Shown here piece after piece: positions 51,737-60,185 of a DNA stretch of 64,000 bases. Numbering within the stretch: position 1 is the stretch's first letter; each line of letters opens with the position of its first letter. The position numbers and the translations under genes were made by a program. Below the pieces are notes generated by a model. The model saw nothing but the letters and a program-made list of their open reading frames with translations. It was not told where the DNA came from and did not search any database. Source of the DNA: Methylophilus medardensis (GTDB taxonomy: Bacteria > Pseudomonadota > Gammaproteobacteria > Burkholderiales > Methylophilaceae); the NCBI RefSeq assembly GCF_006363915.1, contig NZ_CP040946.1. The stretch is one strand, 5' to 3'.

Positions 51737-52474
51737 CTACTCCACATCTTTGAGTAGCCTAGCCTCTTCTTTCGTCAACGGCCTCGCGGCCAATAAATCA
51801 GGGCGTTTTGCCCTGGTTAGCAGTAGCGATTGTTGTAATCGCCATTGTCTAATCTTTTCATGGTGCCCTGAAAGTAATACTTCAGGCACCTTTAATCCTT
51901 CAAATTCTTCAGGCCGCGTGTAATGCGGATAATCAAGCAGACCATTTACAAAAGAATCTTCCTGCGCAGAATCTTCATCACCCAAGGCCCCGGGTAATTG
52001 GCGGATGATTGCATCCAGCAACACCATGGCGGGTAACTCACCACCACTTAATACATAATCACCGATAGAGATTTCTTCATCCACCAATGACTCCAGCACA
52101 CGCTGGTCAACGCCTTCATAGCGACTGGCCAACAACACCAATCCCTCATATTCTTTGAGCTGCAGCACTTTTTCGTGCGTCAGCGGCTGGCCACGCGGTG
52201 ACAAATGAATCACTCTGGGGCTTAATCCCTGCGCCACTAGTCGCGCTTTCGCATCACTAATCGCGGCTGCCAAGGGCTGGGCTAACATCACCATGCCAGG
52301 GCCACCGCCATAAGGCCGATCATCCACTGTGTGGTGCACATCTTGCGTATACTGCCGCGGATTCGTCAGCTGCAACTGGTACAGGCCGCGCTGTTTAGCC
52401 CGGCTGGTAATACCATGTTCCGTCAGTGCTGCGAACATCTCAGGAAACAAACTGATGACTTCAATTTGCATCAT
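51737..52474 (-). CDS. trmD: tRNA (guanine-N1)-methyltransferase TrmD
   Basis: A 245-residue SPOUT enzyme that methylates G37 of tRNAs. It begins MMQIEVISLFPEMF. The knot region that binds S-adenosylmethionine is LLASRYEGVDQRVLESLVDE followed by ISIGDYVLSGGELPAMVLLD. The C-terminal domain has PHYTRPEEFEGLKVPEVLLS. It lies 15 bp after rimM. Confidence 0.97.
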   Translation of the reverse strand: MMQIEVISLFPEMFAALTEHGITSRAKQRGLYQLQLTNPRQYTQDVHHTVDDRPYGGGPGMVMLAQPLAAAISDAKARLVAQGLSPRVIHLSPRGQPLTHEKVLQLKEYEGLVLLASRYEGVDQRVLESLVDEEISIGDYVLSGGELPAMVLLDAIIRQLPGALGDEDSAQEDSFVNGLLDYPHYTRPEEFEGLKVPEVLLSGHHEKIRQWRLQQSLLLTRAKRPDLLAARPLTKEEARLLKDVE

Positions 52475-52489
52475 GAGCGCCTCTTTACG

Positions 52490-53041
52490 CTAAAAATCTG
52501 CATCCCAATCCACCAGCACCGTGCCAGCTTGCAGATTGACTTCAGGGACCGCATCATTGGTAAACGGTATCAAGCGCTCGCGGTATTCCTCGTGCAGCTT
52601 GCCATCTTTGCCTTTGACGCTTGTGGGCTGTTCTTCCCGCACCACCAGCACATCGTTGGCGCCGGTTTCAAACACTTGCGTGATTTTGCCAAAGCCAATG
52701 CCTGCGGTGTTGGTCACGGTCAAACCAATTAAATCAGACCAGTAATACTCACCTTCTTCAGGCGCTGGCAAATCGGCACGCGGCACCGCGATTTGTTGAC
52801 CTTTCATCGCGAAGGCTGCATCGCGATCACTCACGCCTGCGAGCTTGATCAACAGCACATCATTATGCAGCTTGGCCTGCTCAACAGAGACTTCTCGCCA
52901 GTTTGGCGCTTTACCCACCCACCAAGCCTTGTAGTCGAGTAATCCGTCTAAAGACTCTGTGTCTGGTAACACTTTTAGCCAACCAAAAACGCCATATGGG
53001 GCGACGATGCGCCCCATCACAACCATATTTTCAAACGCCAT
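52490..53041 (-). CDS. rimM: 16S rRNA processing protein RimM
   Basis: A 183-residue protein. The N-terminal domain has MGRIVAPYGVFGWLKVLPDT. The PRC-barrel domain has EEGEYYWSDLIGLTV and ANDVLVVREEQP, and the end RLIPFTNDAVPEVNLQAGTV. It binds S19 and helps 30S maturation. It lies 22 bp after rpsP. Confidence 0.95.
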   Translation of the reverse strand: MAFENMVVMGRIVAPYGVFGWLKVLPDTESLDGLLDYKAWWVGKAPNWREVSVEQAKLHNDVLLIKLAGVSDRDAAFAMKGQQIAVPRADLPAPEEGEYYWSDLIGLTVTNTAGIGFGKITQVFETGANDVLVVREEQPTSVKGKDGKLHEEYRERLIPFTNDAVPEVNLQAGTVLVDWDADF

Positions 53042-53063
53042 TTGAATTTAGGCGCTGAAACAA

Positions 53064-53513
53064 TTACTCAGCAGCTGGCGCTTCAGCGGCAGCGGCTTCT
53101 GCAGCAGCTGCGGCGGCGGCATCTGCGTCAGCTTTCGCTTTTGCGGCTGCTTCTGCAGCAGCAGCGTCAGCTTCTGCTTTCAATTTAGCAGCGGCTTCAG
53201 CGATTGCTTTTTCTTTCGCAGCTTCGGCTTTGGCAACTTCTTTGGCTTTAACAGCAGCCATACCTTCAGCGCCTTTAGCGTGGAATTTTACCAAACGAGC
53301 AACCGTGTCAGACAGTTGTGCACCGTTGTCCACCCAGTATTGTGTACGTGCTTCATCGATACGCAAGCCTTCAGCGCCAGCGCGTGCAGATGGATTGTAG
53401 AAACCAACGCGCTCGATAAAACGACCGTCACGACGGTTGCGGGACTCTGCCACAACTACGCTGTAAAACGGGTTCTTTTTGGAGCCACCACGTGATAAAC
53501 GAATAACGACCAT
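53064..53513 (-). CDS. rpsP: 30S ribosomal protein S16 with long Ala/Lys/Glu-rich tail
   Basis: Residues 1-80 are normal S16: MVVIRLSRGGSKKNPFYSVV, RFIERVGFYNP and RTQYWVDNGAQLSDTVARL. S16 is usually about 80-90 residues. Here ~65 more follow, nearly all Ala, Lys, Glu and Asp (AAAKLKAEADAAAAEA), which should form a charged helix or stay disordered. The tail is in frame with no sign of a join to another gene. It is the first gene of the operon. Confidence 0.93.
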   Translation of the reverse strand: MVVIRLSRGGSKKNPFYSVVVAESRNRRDGRFIERVGFYNPSARAGAEGLRIDEARTQYWVDNGAQLSDTVARLVKFHAKGAEGMAAVKAKEVAKAEAAKEKAIAEAAAKLKAEADAAAAEAAAKAKADADAAAAAAAEAAAAEAPAAE

Positions 53514-53594
53514 AATCTTGTTCTCTTAAAATTGAATTTCTTTGCAGAAAGGCGCGGATTATACTTGATATTATTCAAGCATGGCAAGTGTTTT

Positions 53595-54296
53595 TCACTT
53601 TGCAGAAATGGTAGTTAGATAAGGGGTAGGGTCCACTACGCCGGCTTGTGTAAATCCCGCTTTACGGAATCGGCAGGAATCGCAAACCCCACAGGCCACC
53701 CCTTGCTGATTGGCCTGATAACAGGATACCGTCAGGCCATAATCCACCCCTAAAGCATCGCCGGCGCGAATGATATCTGCCTTCGTCATATCAATCAATG
53801 GCGCATGCACGGTAATGGTTTGACCTTCTACCGCTGCTTTGGTAGCCAAATTGGCCATTTGCTGAAAAGCTTTTACATATTCAGTACGACAATCAGGATA
53901 ACCAGAATAATCAAGCGCATTGACGCCGATGAAAATATCGCGTGCTTGCAGCACCTCTGCCCAGGCCAACGCCAAGGAAAGCATAATCGTATTGCGTGCT
54001 GGCACATAAGTGACAGGGATGCCTTGCGTTTCATGCTCGGGCACGGCGATCGCATTATCAGTCAACGCAGAGCCGCCAAATAGCGAAAGATCGAGTTGCA
54101 CCGTTTTGTGTTCAACCGCTCCCAAGGCTGCAGCCACCCGTTTTGCGGCGAGCAATTCTACATTGTGCCGCTGATGATAATCGAGACTCAAACAATAACT
54201 ATCGTAGCCTTGTGACTTGGCAATCGCCAATACGGTAGTGGAATCTAATCCACCAGACAACAAAATAACGGCTTTGGGTTTATTTGATGCGACCAA
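53595..54296 (-). CDS. queC: 7-cyano-7-deazaguanine synthase QueC
   Basis: A 233-residue enzyme that turns 7-carboxy-7-deazaguanine into preQ0 using ATP and ammonia, for queuosine. The PP-loop ATP site is LLSGGLDSTTVLA. The zinc site is the four-Cys cluster in SCYQANQQGVACGVCDSC. It follows queE after 2 bp, so they are co-transcribed. The gene numbering and length are normal. Confidence 0.96.
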   Translation of the reverse strand: MVASNKPKAVILLSGGLDSTTVLAIAKSQGYDSYCLSLDYHQRHNVELLAAKRVAAALGAVEHKTVQLDLSLFGGSALTDNAIAVPEHETQGIPVTYVPARNTIMLSLALAWAEVLQARDIFIGVNALDYSGYPDCRTEYVKAFQQMANLATKAAVEGQTITVHAPLIDMTKADIIRAGDALGVDYGLTVSCYQANQQGVACGVCDSCRFRKAGFTQAGVVDPTPYLTTISAK

Positions 54297-54298
54297 CC

Positions 54299-54940
54299 TT
54301 ATACTCCTTGCTTTTCGCCCCAGAGAATCTTGTGTAATTGCAGTTGCATGCGTACTTTTAAATGATCTTGCAAAATCCAGCTGGCCAATGTGTCGCCACT
54401 GACATCATGAAAGCTCGGTGAAAATAACTGGTCGCAGCCGGCAGGGAACGTCTCTTTTTGCAAGACTTGCTTGGCCCAGTCATAGTCTTCACGGCTACAA
54501 ATCACCCACTTCACCTCATCGCCCGCCTTGAGTAAAGGTAGATTCTCCCAGCGATTTTTTTCCACCTCACCAGACCCTGGTGTTTTGATATCCATCACCA
54601 CTTTGACGCGTTTATCTACGGCGGCGATATCGATCGCGCCACTGGTTTCGAGTGACACTTGATAGCCGGTGTCAGCCAACTTGGTCAGCAACTCGATACA
54701 CGCTTTTTGTGCCAGCGGCTCACCGCCAGTGACACAGACATAAGGCGTGTCATACACGGCAATCTGCGCCATGATTTGCTCAAGCGGCATCACGCTCCCG
54801 CCTTTAAAGGCATATTCGGTATCACAATATCCGCAACGCAAGGGACACCCGACCAAGCGAATAAAAATGGTGGGCAGGCCAACGCGCGAGCTTTCGCCCT
54901 GCAATGAGTAAAAAATTTCGAAAATTCGGAGTGAGGTCAT
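54299..54940 (-). CDS. queE: 7-carboxy-7-deazaguanine synthase QueE
   Basis: A 213-residue radical SAM enzyme. The cluster motif is CPLRCGYC (C-x3-C-x2-C), within VGCPLRCGYCDTEYAF. The start LRIFEIFYSLQGESSRVGLP and the middle YVCVTGGEPLAQ fit QueE. It makes the deazapurine ring from 6-carboxytetrahydropterin. It is upstream of queC in the same transcript and 70 bp after the cpoB stop, with a hairpin between. Confidence 0.95.
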   Translation of the reverse strand: MTSLRIFEIFYSLQGESSRVGLPTIFIRLVGCPLRCGYCDTEYAFKGGSVMPLEQIMAQIAVYDTPYVCVTGGEPLAQKACIELLTKLADTGYQVSLETSGAIDIAAVDKRVKVVMDIKTPGSGEVEKNRWENLPLLKAGDEVKWVICSREDYDWAKQVLQKETFPAGCDQLFSPSFHDVSGDTLASWILQDHLKVRMQLQLHKILWGEKQGV

Positions 54941-54958
54941 CTGAGTGTAAAAAGTAAA

Positions 54959-54982
54959 CGGGCAGATATGACTATCTGCCCG
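54959..54982. terminator. Hairpin between cpoB and queE
   Basis: A 10-bp stem, CGGGCAGATA/TATCTGCCCG with loop TGAC. On the minus strand only a broken T run follows (TTTACTTTTTAC). It probably ends the tol-pal-cpoB transcript. Confidence 0.7.
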
Positions 54983-55010
54983 CTATTATCGCCGAACTCG
55001 CGAAATTCTG

Positions 55011-55880
55011 CTATTTGATCGTTTCGAGCACTTTGAGACGTTTTTGCGCACTCGGCGTCACTTCTGCCGATGGATAGTTCGCAATCAAGTCTTTCAAAGT
55101 TTTTTTAGCCGCAGGAATCTGGCCCAGCTGAATCTGACTGTTAGCCAAACTCATCATTGCGTTGGCAGCCAACGGATGCGATGCATAGCTATCAAGAAAC
55201 TTCTGCTGCGTTGCCGCGGACGACTTGTAGCTTTTCAGCGCAAACTGCGTATAACCCATCCCGTACAGTGCATCTGGGGCTAATTTGCTCGCAGAGTAGC
55301 TTTTCAAAAAGGCATCATAGGCATTAAATGCCTCTTTGTATTTGCCTGCCTGATTGAGCGCATCTGCTTCAGCGAAAGCCGTCGACTCTTGCTGCGAAAC
55401 ATCGGCTTTCACATCTGTGCTGGCTGGGCTGCCAGCGCCGTTCGACGCCGATGGCATTTGCCCATTCGTCACAGACTGCGCCAGCGTTTCGAGCTTGCGT
55501 ACCCGCGTATCAAGATCTGTATATGAAGCATTTTGCTTGTTACGCAACTCGTCCAGCTGATGTGTCACCACCTCAAGATCCCCTTTGAGTTGGGCCACAT
55601 CTTGCCGAATCTGTTCAAGCTGGTTTTGCATATCCAGCAAACCTTTGCCGTTGATCAGCGCTTCCAGGCTTTGTACGCGCCGGTCCAGCGATTGCTGGAC
55701 ACGGCTTAGATCGGTGATCGCTTTTTGTTGCGCATCATGCTCGGCCGTTTGTTTGTTTTCCAGTTCCAGAATACGTTTTCTGGCTTCTGTGTCGTCAAAC
55801 AACGCGGCGTGGCTCACTGTTGAAACAGTCAGCCCCAACGCAAGTAGCGCAGACAATAATCGCAAATTACTGACCTGCAT
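55011..55880 (-). CDS. cpoB: Cell division coordinator CpoB (YbgF)
   Basis: A 289-residue periplasmic protein. The signal peptide ends near SHAA. A trimerising coiled coil follows (about residues 30-125, with SLDRRVQSLEALINGKG). Then a Ser/Gly/Ala linker and a C-terminal TPR domain (YKEAFNAYDAFLKSY, PDALYGMGYTQFALKSY, NAMMSLANSQIQLGQ). It links the Tol system with PBP1B during division. Its start overlaps the end of pal by 14 bp. Confidence 0.93.
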   Translation of the reverse strand: MQVSNLRLLSALLALGLTVSTVSHAALFDDTEARKRILELENKQTAEHDAQQKAITDLSRVQQSLDRRVQSLEALINGKGLLDMQNQLEQIRQDVAQLKGDLEVVTHQLDELRNKQNASYTDLDTRVRKLETLAQSVTNGQMPSASNGAGSPASTDVKADVSQQESTAFAEADALNQAGKYKEAFNAYDAFLKSYSASKLAPDALYGMGYTQFALKSYKSSAATQQKFLDSYASHPLAANAMMSLANSQIQLGQIPAAKKTLKDLIANYPSAEVTPSAQKRLKVLETIK

Positions 55881-56421
55881 AGACGATGTCTACGCGACGA
55901 TCCTGCTGGAAGCAACCGTCGTCAGCACAATTTTGCTTAGAACGCTCTTCACCGTAACTCACGGTTTCGATTTGGCTGTCGCTTACGCCCAACACGTTCA
56001 GTGCGTTTTTCACAGCCACAGAACGACGTTGACCCAATGCTAAGTTGTACTCGTGTGTACCGCGCTCATCCGTGTTGCCTTGCAGCACCACTTTGGTTTG
56101 CGGGTGAGCAACCAAGTATTTAGCGTGGTTAGCGACTAAACCCTTGTACTCTTCACGAATCGCATCGCTGTCATAATCAAAGAACACTTGACGTTTTGCC
56201 AACTCAGCCGCGCTCAACTCGTCTTTGCTGGTATCCACATCCACTGTTTTGATGTTGATTTTGTCTGTGTTTGCAGCACTGTCAGCGCCTGCATTGCTGT
56301 TGGCATTTGCCATTGGGCGAGTCACGCTAGAATCTTCCACTTTTGCTGGATTCATCGGTGTGCTTTTACAAGCTGTCAACACCAACGCAAGCGCTGCAAT
56401 TGTCCAAATAGTTTTGTTCAT
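55867..56421 (-). CDS. pal: Peptidoglycan-associated lipoprotein Pal
   Basis: A 184-residue lipoprotein with lipobox LTAC at about residues 14-17. The OmpA-like domain includes VFFDYDSDAIREEYKGLV and VLQGNTDERGTHEYNLALGQ with the Asp and Arg that hold diaminopimelate. It anchors the outer membrane to peptidoglycan and binds TolB. The last codons overlap cpoB. A poorly conserved linker (about residues 20-70) is rich in Asn, Ala and Asp. Confidence 0.96.
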   Translation of the reverse strand: MNKTIWTIAALALVLTACKSTPMNPAKVEDSSVTRPMANANSNAGADSAANTDKINIKTVDVDTSKDELSAAELAKRQVFFDYDSDAIREEYKGLVANHAKYLVAHPQTKVVLQGNTDERGTHEYNLALGQRRSVAVKNALNVLGVSDSQIETVSYGEERSKQNCADDGCFQQDRRVDIVYAGQ

Positions 56422-56467
56422 ACTTTCTCCTTAAAATGAGTGATTAATTAAATTGACCAAGGATAGC

Positions 56468-57805
56468 CTACTTGGGCGCTGCTTGTGCAGGCCCCCAAGC
56501 AGGTTCACGAATATCTCCGCCTGCCTCTGACAAACGCTGTCTGACCAAACCATCGACCGTGACAGTGGCTAGCGTGCCTTTGCCGCCAACGCGGGTTGCA
56601 TACATAATGGTACGCGCATTGGGGGCAAAACTGGGTGATTCGTCTTGCGAACCGGTACTGAGCAACTTCACATCGCCAGTGCCTAAATCCTGTACTGCTA
56701 CTTTAAAAGCGCCGCCGTCGTTGCGAATATAGGCTAGATACTTACCATCAGGCGAAAAACGCGGACTCACATTATAACCGCCTTCAAAAGTCACTCTGGT
56801 AGGGGTGCCACCGGTGGCTGACACTTTATAAATTTGCGGACGACCGCCGCGGTCAGAGCTAAAGTAGATGGCGCTGCCATCGGGTGAAAACGCTGGCTCG
56901 GTGTCGATGGCACTACTTTTAGTGATTTGTTGCAAATTAGAACCATCCGCCGAAATCGTATAAATCTGCGAATTGGCACCATAGGTCAGCACCACCGCCA
57001 ATTTATTGCCATCAGGTGACCAAGCTGGCGCGCTGTTGTTCCCTTTAAAGTTGGCGACGATCTTACGTTCACCAGTGTACAGTGATTGCACAAAAACAAT
57101 CGGTTTCTTTTTCTCAAAAGACACATAAGCCATTTTACTGCCATCTGGCGACCAAGCCGGAGAAATAATCGGCTCATTAGATGACACCAGCGTTTGCGCG
57201 TTAAAGCCATCATAGTCTGCAATTTGCAGGGTAAAGCGCTTACCCACCTTGGTGACATACGCAATGCGGGTAGCAAACGCGCCGGGTTGACCGGTGAATT
57301 TTTCATAGATCTGGTCAGCAATCAGATGCGCGACATGTCGATATTGACTCGGTGAAACCGTATACGTTAATTGCAACAAAGCCGTCTGACGCAGCACGTC
57401 CATCACCTGCACCGATACTTTTATATTGCCATTTGCCGCTTGTTGCACTTCACCCAAGCTCAAGCCTTGCGCTTTCAACGCTGTCCAGTCGGTATATTTG
57501 ATTTGTGAGGCGCTGGTTGGCAAAGCTGGCATGCCGCTGGTATTAATAATACGAAACATGCCACTGCCGCGCAGGTCATTGCTGATAATGTCATGCAAGC
57601 GACTCGTCGATGGCGGGCTGGCCGATTCAGCCATCGGCAAAATGGCGATGGGAATCTGGATTGCGCTACCGCCGCTGATTTCAAGCTCTAAGGCCGCACG
57701 TGCCGGCAAAGCCGTCACCCACATCAAGGCAATGGCGAAAAAAACATGGCCGAAGGCGTGATACAAGTGTTTTACAACAGTGTTCATCATCTCAATTTTA
57801 ATCAT
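56468..57805 (-). CDS. tolB: Tol-Pal system protein TolB
   Basis: A 445-residue periplasmic protein. The signal peptide ends near PARA. The N-terminal domain (about 40-165) is followed by a six-bladed beta-propeller with repeated WSPDGSKMAYVS, WSPDGNKLAVVL and FSPDGSAIYFSSDRGGRPQI units, which bind Pal. Two alternative starts (residues 1 and 6-7) are possible; none has a strong Shine-Dalgarno. It lies between tolA and pal. Confidence 0.95.
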   Translation of the reverse strand: MIKIEMMNTVVKHLYHAFGHVFFAIALMWVTALPARAALELEISGGSAIQIPIAILPMAESASPPSTSRLHDIISNDLRGSGMFRIINTSGMPALPTSASQIKYTDWTALKAQGLSLGEVQQAANGNIKVSVQVMDVLRQTALLQLTYTVSPSQYRHVAHLIADQIYEKFTGQPGAFATRIAYVTKVGKRFTLQIADYDGFNAQTLVSSNEPIISPAWSPDGSKMAYVSFEKKKPIVFVQSLYTGERKIVANFKGNNSAPAWSPDGNKLAVVLTYGANSQIYTISADGSNLQQITKSSAIDTEPAFSPDGSAIYFSSDRGGRPQIYKVSATGGTPTRVTFEGGYNVSPRFSPDGKYLAYIRNDGGAFKVAVQDLGTGDVKLLSTGSQDESPSFAPNARTIMYATRVGGKGTLATVTVDGLVRQRLSEAGGDIREPAWGPAQAAPK

Positions 57806-57861
57806 TGGTTCACTTATATATATGAATTATAACGAAAAGGCGTCTCAACGTCATTGGCGGA

Positions 57862-58692
57862 TTAGCCGCGCGGCTTAAACTTGAGGCGAATTTGATCCAG
57901 CATTTTTCTGCGTACCGCGGGGTCATCGGGCAAATCAAACGGCTTTGCAGCTAACACGGCACGCACCACGGCATCATCACAAACCGCATCGCCTGAACCC
58001 TTGACCATCTTGGGCATGCCTGAAATATCGCCCGAATTGGTCATTTGAATATCTACCAATAACTCAGGATTAGACACCGGACACAAGCCAGCATTCATAC
58101 TACTGGTGATTTTGCGCTTCATCAGCCCCATATAGTAGGCAAGGACCGATGGATCGACTGCCGCCGCGGCCGCAGATTGTTGCGCATCCATGTCTTGCTG
58201 GCGTAAGGCATCCTGAATTTTTTTCAGCTTGTCTTCTTCCTCTTGCTTACGCAGCGCTTCTTGTATCTTCTTCAGCTTTTCTTCTTGTTTTTTCTGCTCA
58301 AGTGCTTTCTTTTTGTCTTCTTCTTGCAGGCGCTTTTTTTCATCCTCTTGCATTTTGAGTGCAATATCGGCCGCTTGTTCCGCTTGTTTCACTTGCGGTG
58401 TCGGCGCCACCACTTTCTCAGATGGCTTAGGCGTAGGTGGTGTGGGTTCTGGTTCAGGCGCTGGCGGAGGTGGTTCGACAGGCTTTACGATGGGCTTTAC
58501 GACAGACTTAGCTGGCTGCTTACTGGGTAAACTATCCCATAGCGTTGCCTCCATCACACTGGGGGTCACGTGGACGGCTTTCCAGTCAACCATAAACACC
58601 ATGCTACAAAATAGCAACACATGCATAAGCACAGACAATATGGCTGCACGCTTGCGTATGACTTGATCATGTGGGGACAATACGGTTTTCAT
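57862..58692 (-). CDS. tolA: Tol-Pal system protein TolA
   Basis: A 276-residue protein. One membrane helix near residues 17-35 is followed by a Pro-rich part (PVEPPPPAPEPEPTPP). Then comes a Lys/Glu/Gln helix (about 100-165; DEKKRLQEEDKKKALEQKKQ) that spans the periplasm, and a C-terminal TonB/TolA-like domain with one Cys pair (GLCPVSNPELL, GDAVCDDAVV). It transmits proton energy from TolQR to TolB-Pal. Length is at the short end for the family. Confidence 0.93.
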   Translation of the reverse strand: MKTVLSPHDQVIRKRAAILSVLMHVLLFCSMVFMVDWKAVHVTPSVMEATLWDSLPSKQPAKSVVKPIVKPVEPPPPAPEPEPTPPTPKPSEKVVAPTPQVKQAEQAADIALKMQEDEKKRLQEEDKKKALEQKKQEEKLKKIQEALRKQEEEDKLKKIQDALRQQDMDAQQSAAAAAVDPSVLAYYMGLMKRKITSSMNAGLCPVSNPELLVDIQMTNSGDISGMPKMVKGSGDAVCDDAVVRAVLAAKPFDLPDDPAVRRKMLDQIRLKFKPRG

Positions 58693-58713
58693 CTGTGATA
58701 GATCAGCGACGAC

Positions 58714-59106
58714 TTACTTTTCGTTTTGAAATAACAAGCCAACCTGATTCACTTGCGCTTGCTTCAATAAATCCATGACCGCAATCACCTCACCATAAGG
58801 CGTGTTTTTGTCGGCTGAAACCACGACCGGCTTTTCCGCTTCAGCCAAGCGTGTGCGGATCAATGCCAGCATGTCATCGCGCTGCATTTCCTTACCATCC
58901 ATCAATACAGTACCTTCTTTTTGCACGGTGACCACAATCGGATCAACGCTCTGCTTGAGCGCTTGACCCACTTTAGGCAACTCGACCATACCAGGGTTGG
59001 TCATCGGGGCGGTCACCATAAAAATCACCAGCAACACTAAGGTCACGTCAATGTATGGCACGACGTTAATCTGGTTCATCATGCGCCGTTTACGCGTTCT
59101 GCTCAT
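58714..59106 (-). CDS. tolR: Tol-Pal system protein TolR
   Basis: A 130-residue ExbD/TolR protein. The single membrane helix carries the conserved Asp (INVVPYIDVTLVLLVIFMVT). The periplasmic domain has PIVVTVQKEGTVLMDGKEM and ADKNTPYGEVIAVMDLLKQA. With TolQ it forms the proton-driven stator. It lies 11 bp after tolQ. Confidence 0.95.
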   Translation of the reverse strand: MSRTRKRRMMNQINVVPYIDVTLVLLVIFMVTAPMTNPGMVELPKVGQALKQSVDPIVVTVQKEGTVLMDGKEMQRDDMLALIRTRLAEAEKPVVVSADKNTPYGEVIAVMDLLKQAQVNQVGLLFQNEK

Positions 59107-59117
59107 GCGGACTCCGA

Positions 59118-59792
59118 TCAGGCTCTACGCTGCAAAATGTTGGTAAATTCTTCGATAAAACTCTCGTAACGCACGGACAAGCGATCCACCCCCGCCGCAA
59201 AACGGTTGTAGGCAATGACGGCTGGAATCGCGGCAAACAAGCCAATCGCGGTGGCGACCAACGCTTCGGCAATGCCGGGCGCGACCTGACTCAAGGTCGC
59301 TTGGGCAACATTTGACAAGCCACGGAACGCGTTCATGATGCCCCACACTGTGCCAAACAAACCAATATAAGGGCTGACAGAACCGACTGACGCCAAAAAT
59401 GGCAAATGTGCGTCCAGATAATCTAATTCACGGTTGTAAGCAGCGCGCATGGCCCGGCGCGTCGCTTCCATCACGTCACTGACTTCAGTGTCTTTTTGCT
59501 GTTTGTAGCGAATAAACTCTTTAAGGCCGGCTTGAAAAATACTCGACATGCCTTGCGGCGTTTTGCGGCCTGCAGTGATGCGCTCATACAACTCATTTAA
59601 GTCGCCACCAGACCAAAACTGGGCTTCAAACTGATCCACATTTTCATTGGCCGCTTTGAGCGAAAATACTTTAATGAAGATATACCACCAAGAGACCAGT
59701 GAGGTCAGCAGCAGAATCAGCATCACCAGTTGAACTGGCAAACTGGCCCCGCTGATCAGGGTAAAAATCGACATATCGTTTGCTACATTCAT
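59118..59792 (-). CDS. tolQ: Tol-Pal system protein TolQ
   Basis: A 224-residue ExbB/TolQ protein with three membrane helices. Diagnostic stretches are FLASVGSVSPYIGLFGTVWG and GLFAAIPAVIAYNRFA. It forms the channel complex with TolR. Its start overlaps the ybgC stop by 4 bp. Confidence 0.96.
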   Translation of the reverse strand: MNVANDMSIFTLISGASLPVQLVMLILLLTSLVSWWYIFIKVFSLKAANENVDQFEAQFWSGGDLNELYERITAGRKTPQGMSSIFQAGLKEFIRYKQQKDTEVSDVMEATRRAMRAAYNRELDYLDAHLPFLASVGSVSPYIGLFGTVWGIMNAFRGLSNVAQATLSQVAPGIAEALVATAIGLFAAIPAVIAYNRFAAGVDRLSVRYESFIEEFTNILQRRA

Positions 59793-60184
59793 GAAGACTC
59801 CAGTGCAATTTTGATACGGGCCGGAATACCCGTTGGTTTAAATGAATCCGCATTGACGCAGGCCACTTTGACCTCCGCCTGTAATAAAATCGTCTCTTCG
59901 CGCTTGATCAGTTGCTGGCAACTAAAGCTACCGCGACCCATCTCAATCAAGTGTGAAACCACCTTCAATTGTTCATCTAGCTTGGCCGGTTTTTTAAATT
60001 GCAGTTGCATGCTGTGCACCACAAACAGCACATGTTCTTCCTGCCTCAAGGCGGTCTGCGCAAAGCCTGCCGCACGCAACCATTCGGTGCGGGCACGCTC
60101 CAGAAAGTTCAAGTAACGGCTGTGGTAGACCACCCCACCGGCATCGGTATCTTCATAATAAACGCGCACCGGAAACTCAAACAT
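59789..60184 (-). CDS. ybgC: Tol-Pal-associated acyl-CoA thioesterase YbgC
   Basis: 131 residues from the ATG at 60184, one base after the ruvB stop; a longer in-frame start would run far into ruvB. The hot-dog fold signature is VYYEDTDAGGVVYHSRYLNF with the catalytic Asp. It hydrolyses acyl-CoA thioesters and is regularly the first gene of tol-pal operons. Confidence 0.93.
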   Translation of the reverse strand: MFEFPVRVYYEDTDAGGVVYHSRYLNFLERARTEWLRAAGFAQTALRQEEHVLFVVHSMQLQFKKPAKLDEQLKVVSHLIEMGRGSFSCQQLIKREETILLQAEVKVACVNADSFKPTGIPARIKIALESS

Positions 60185-60185
60185 G

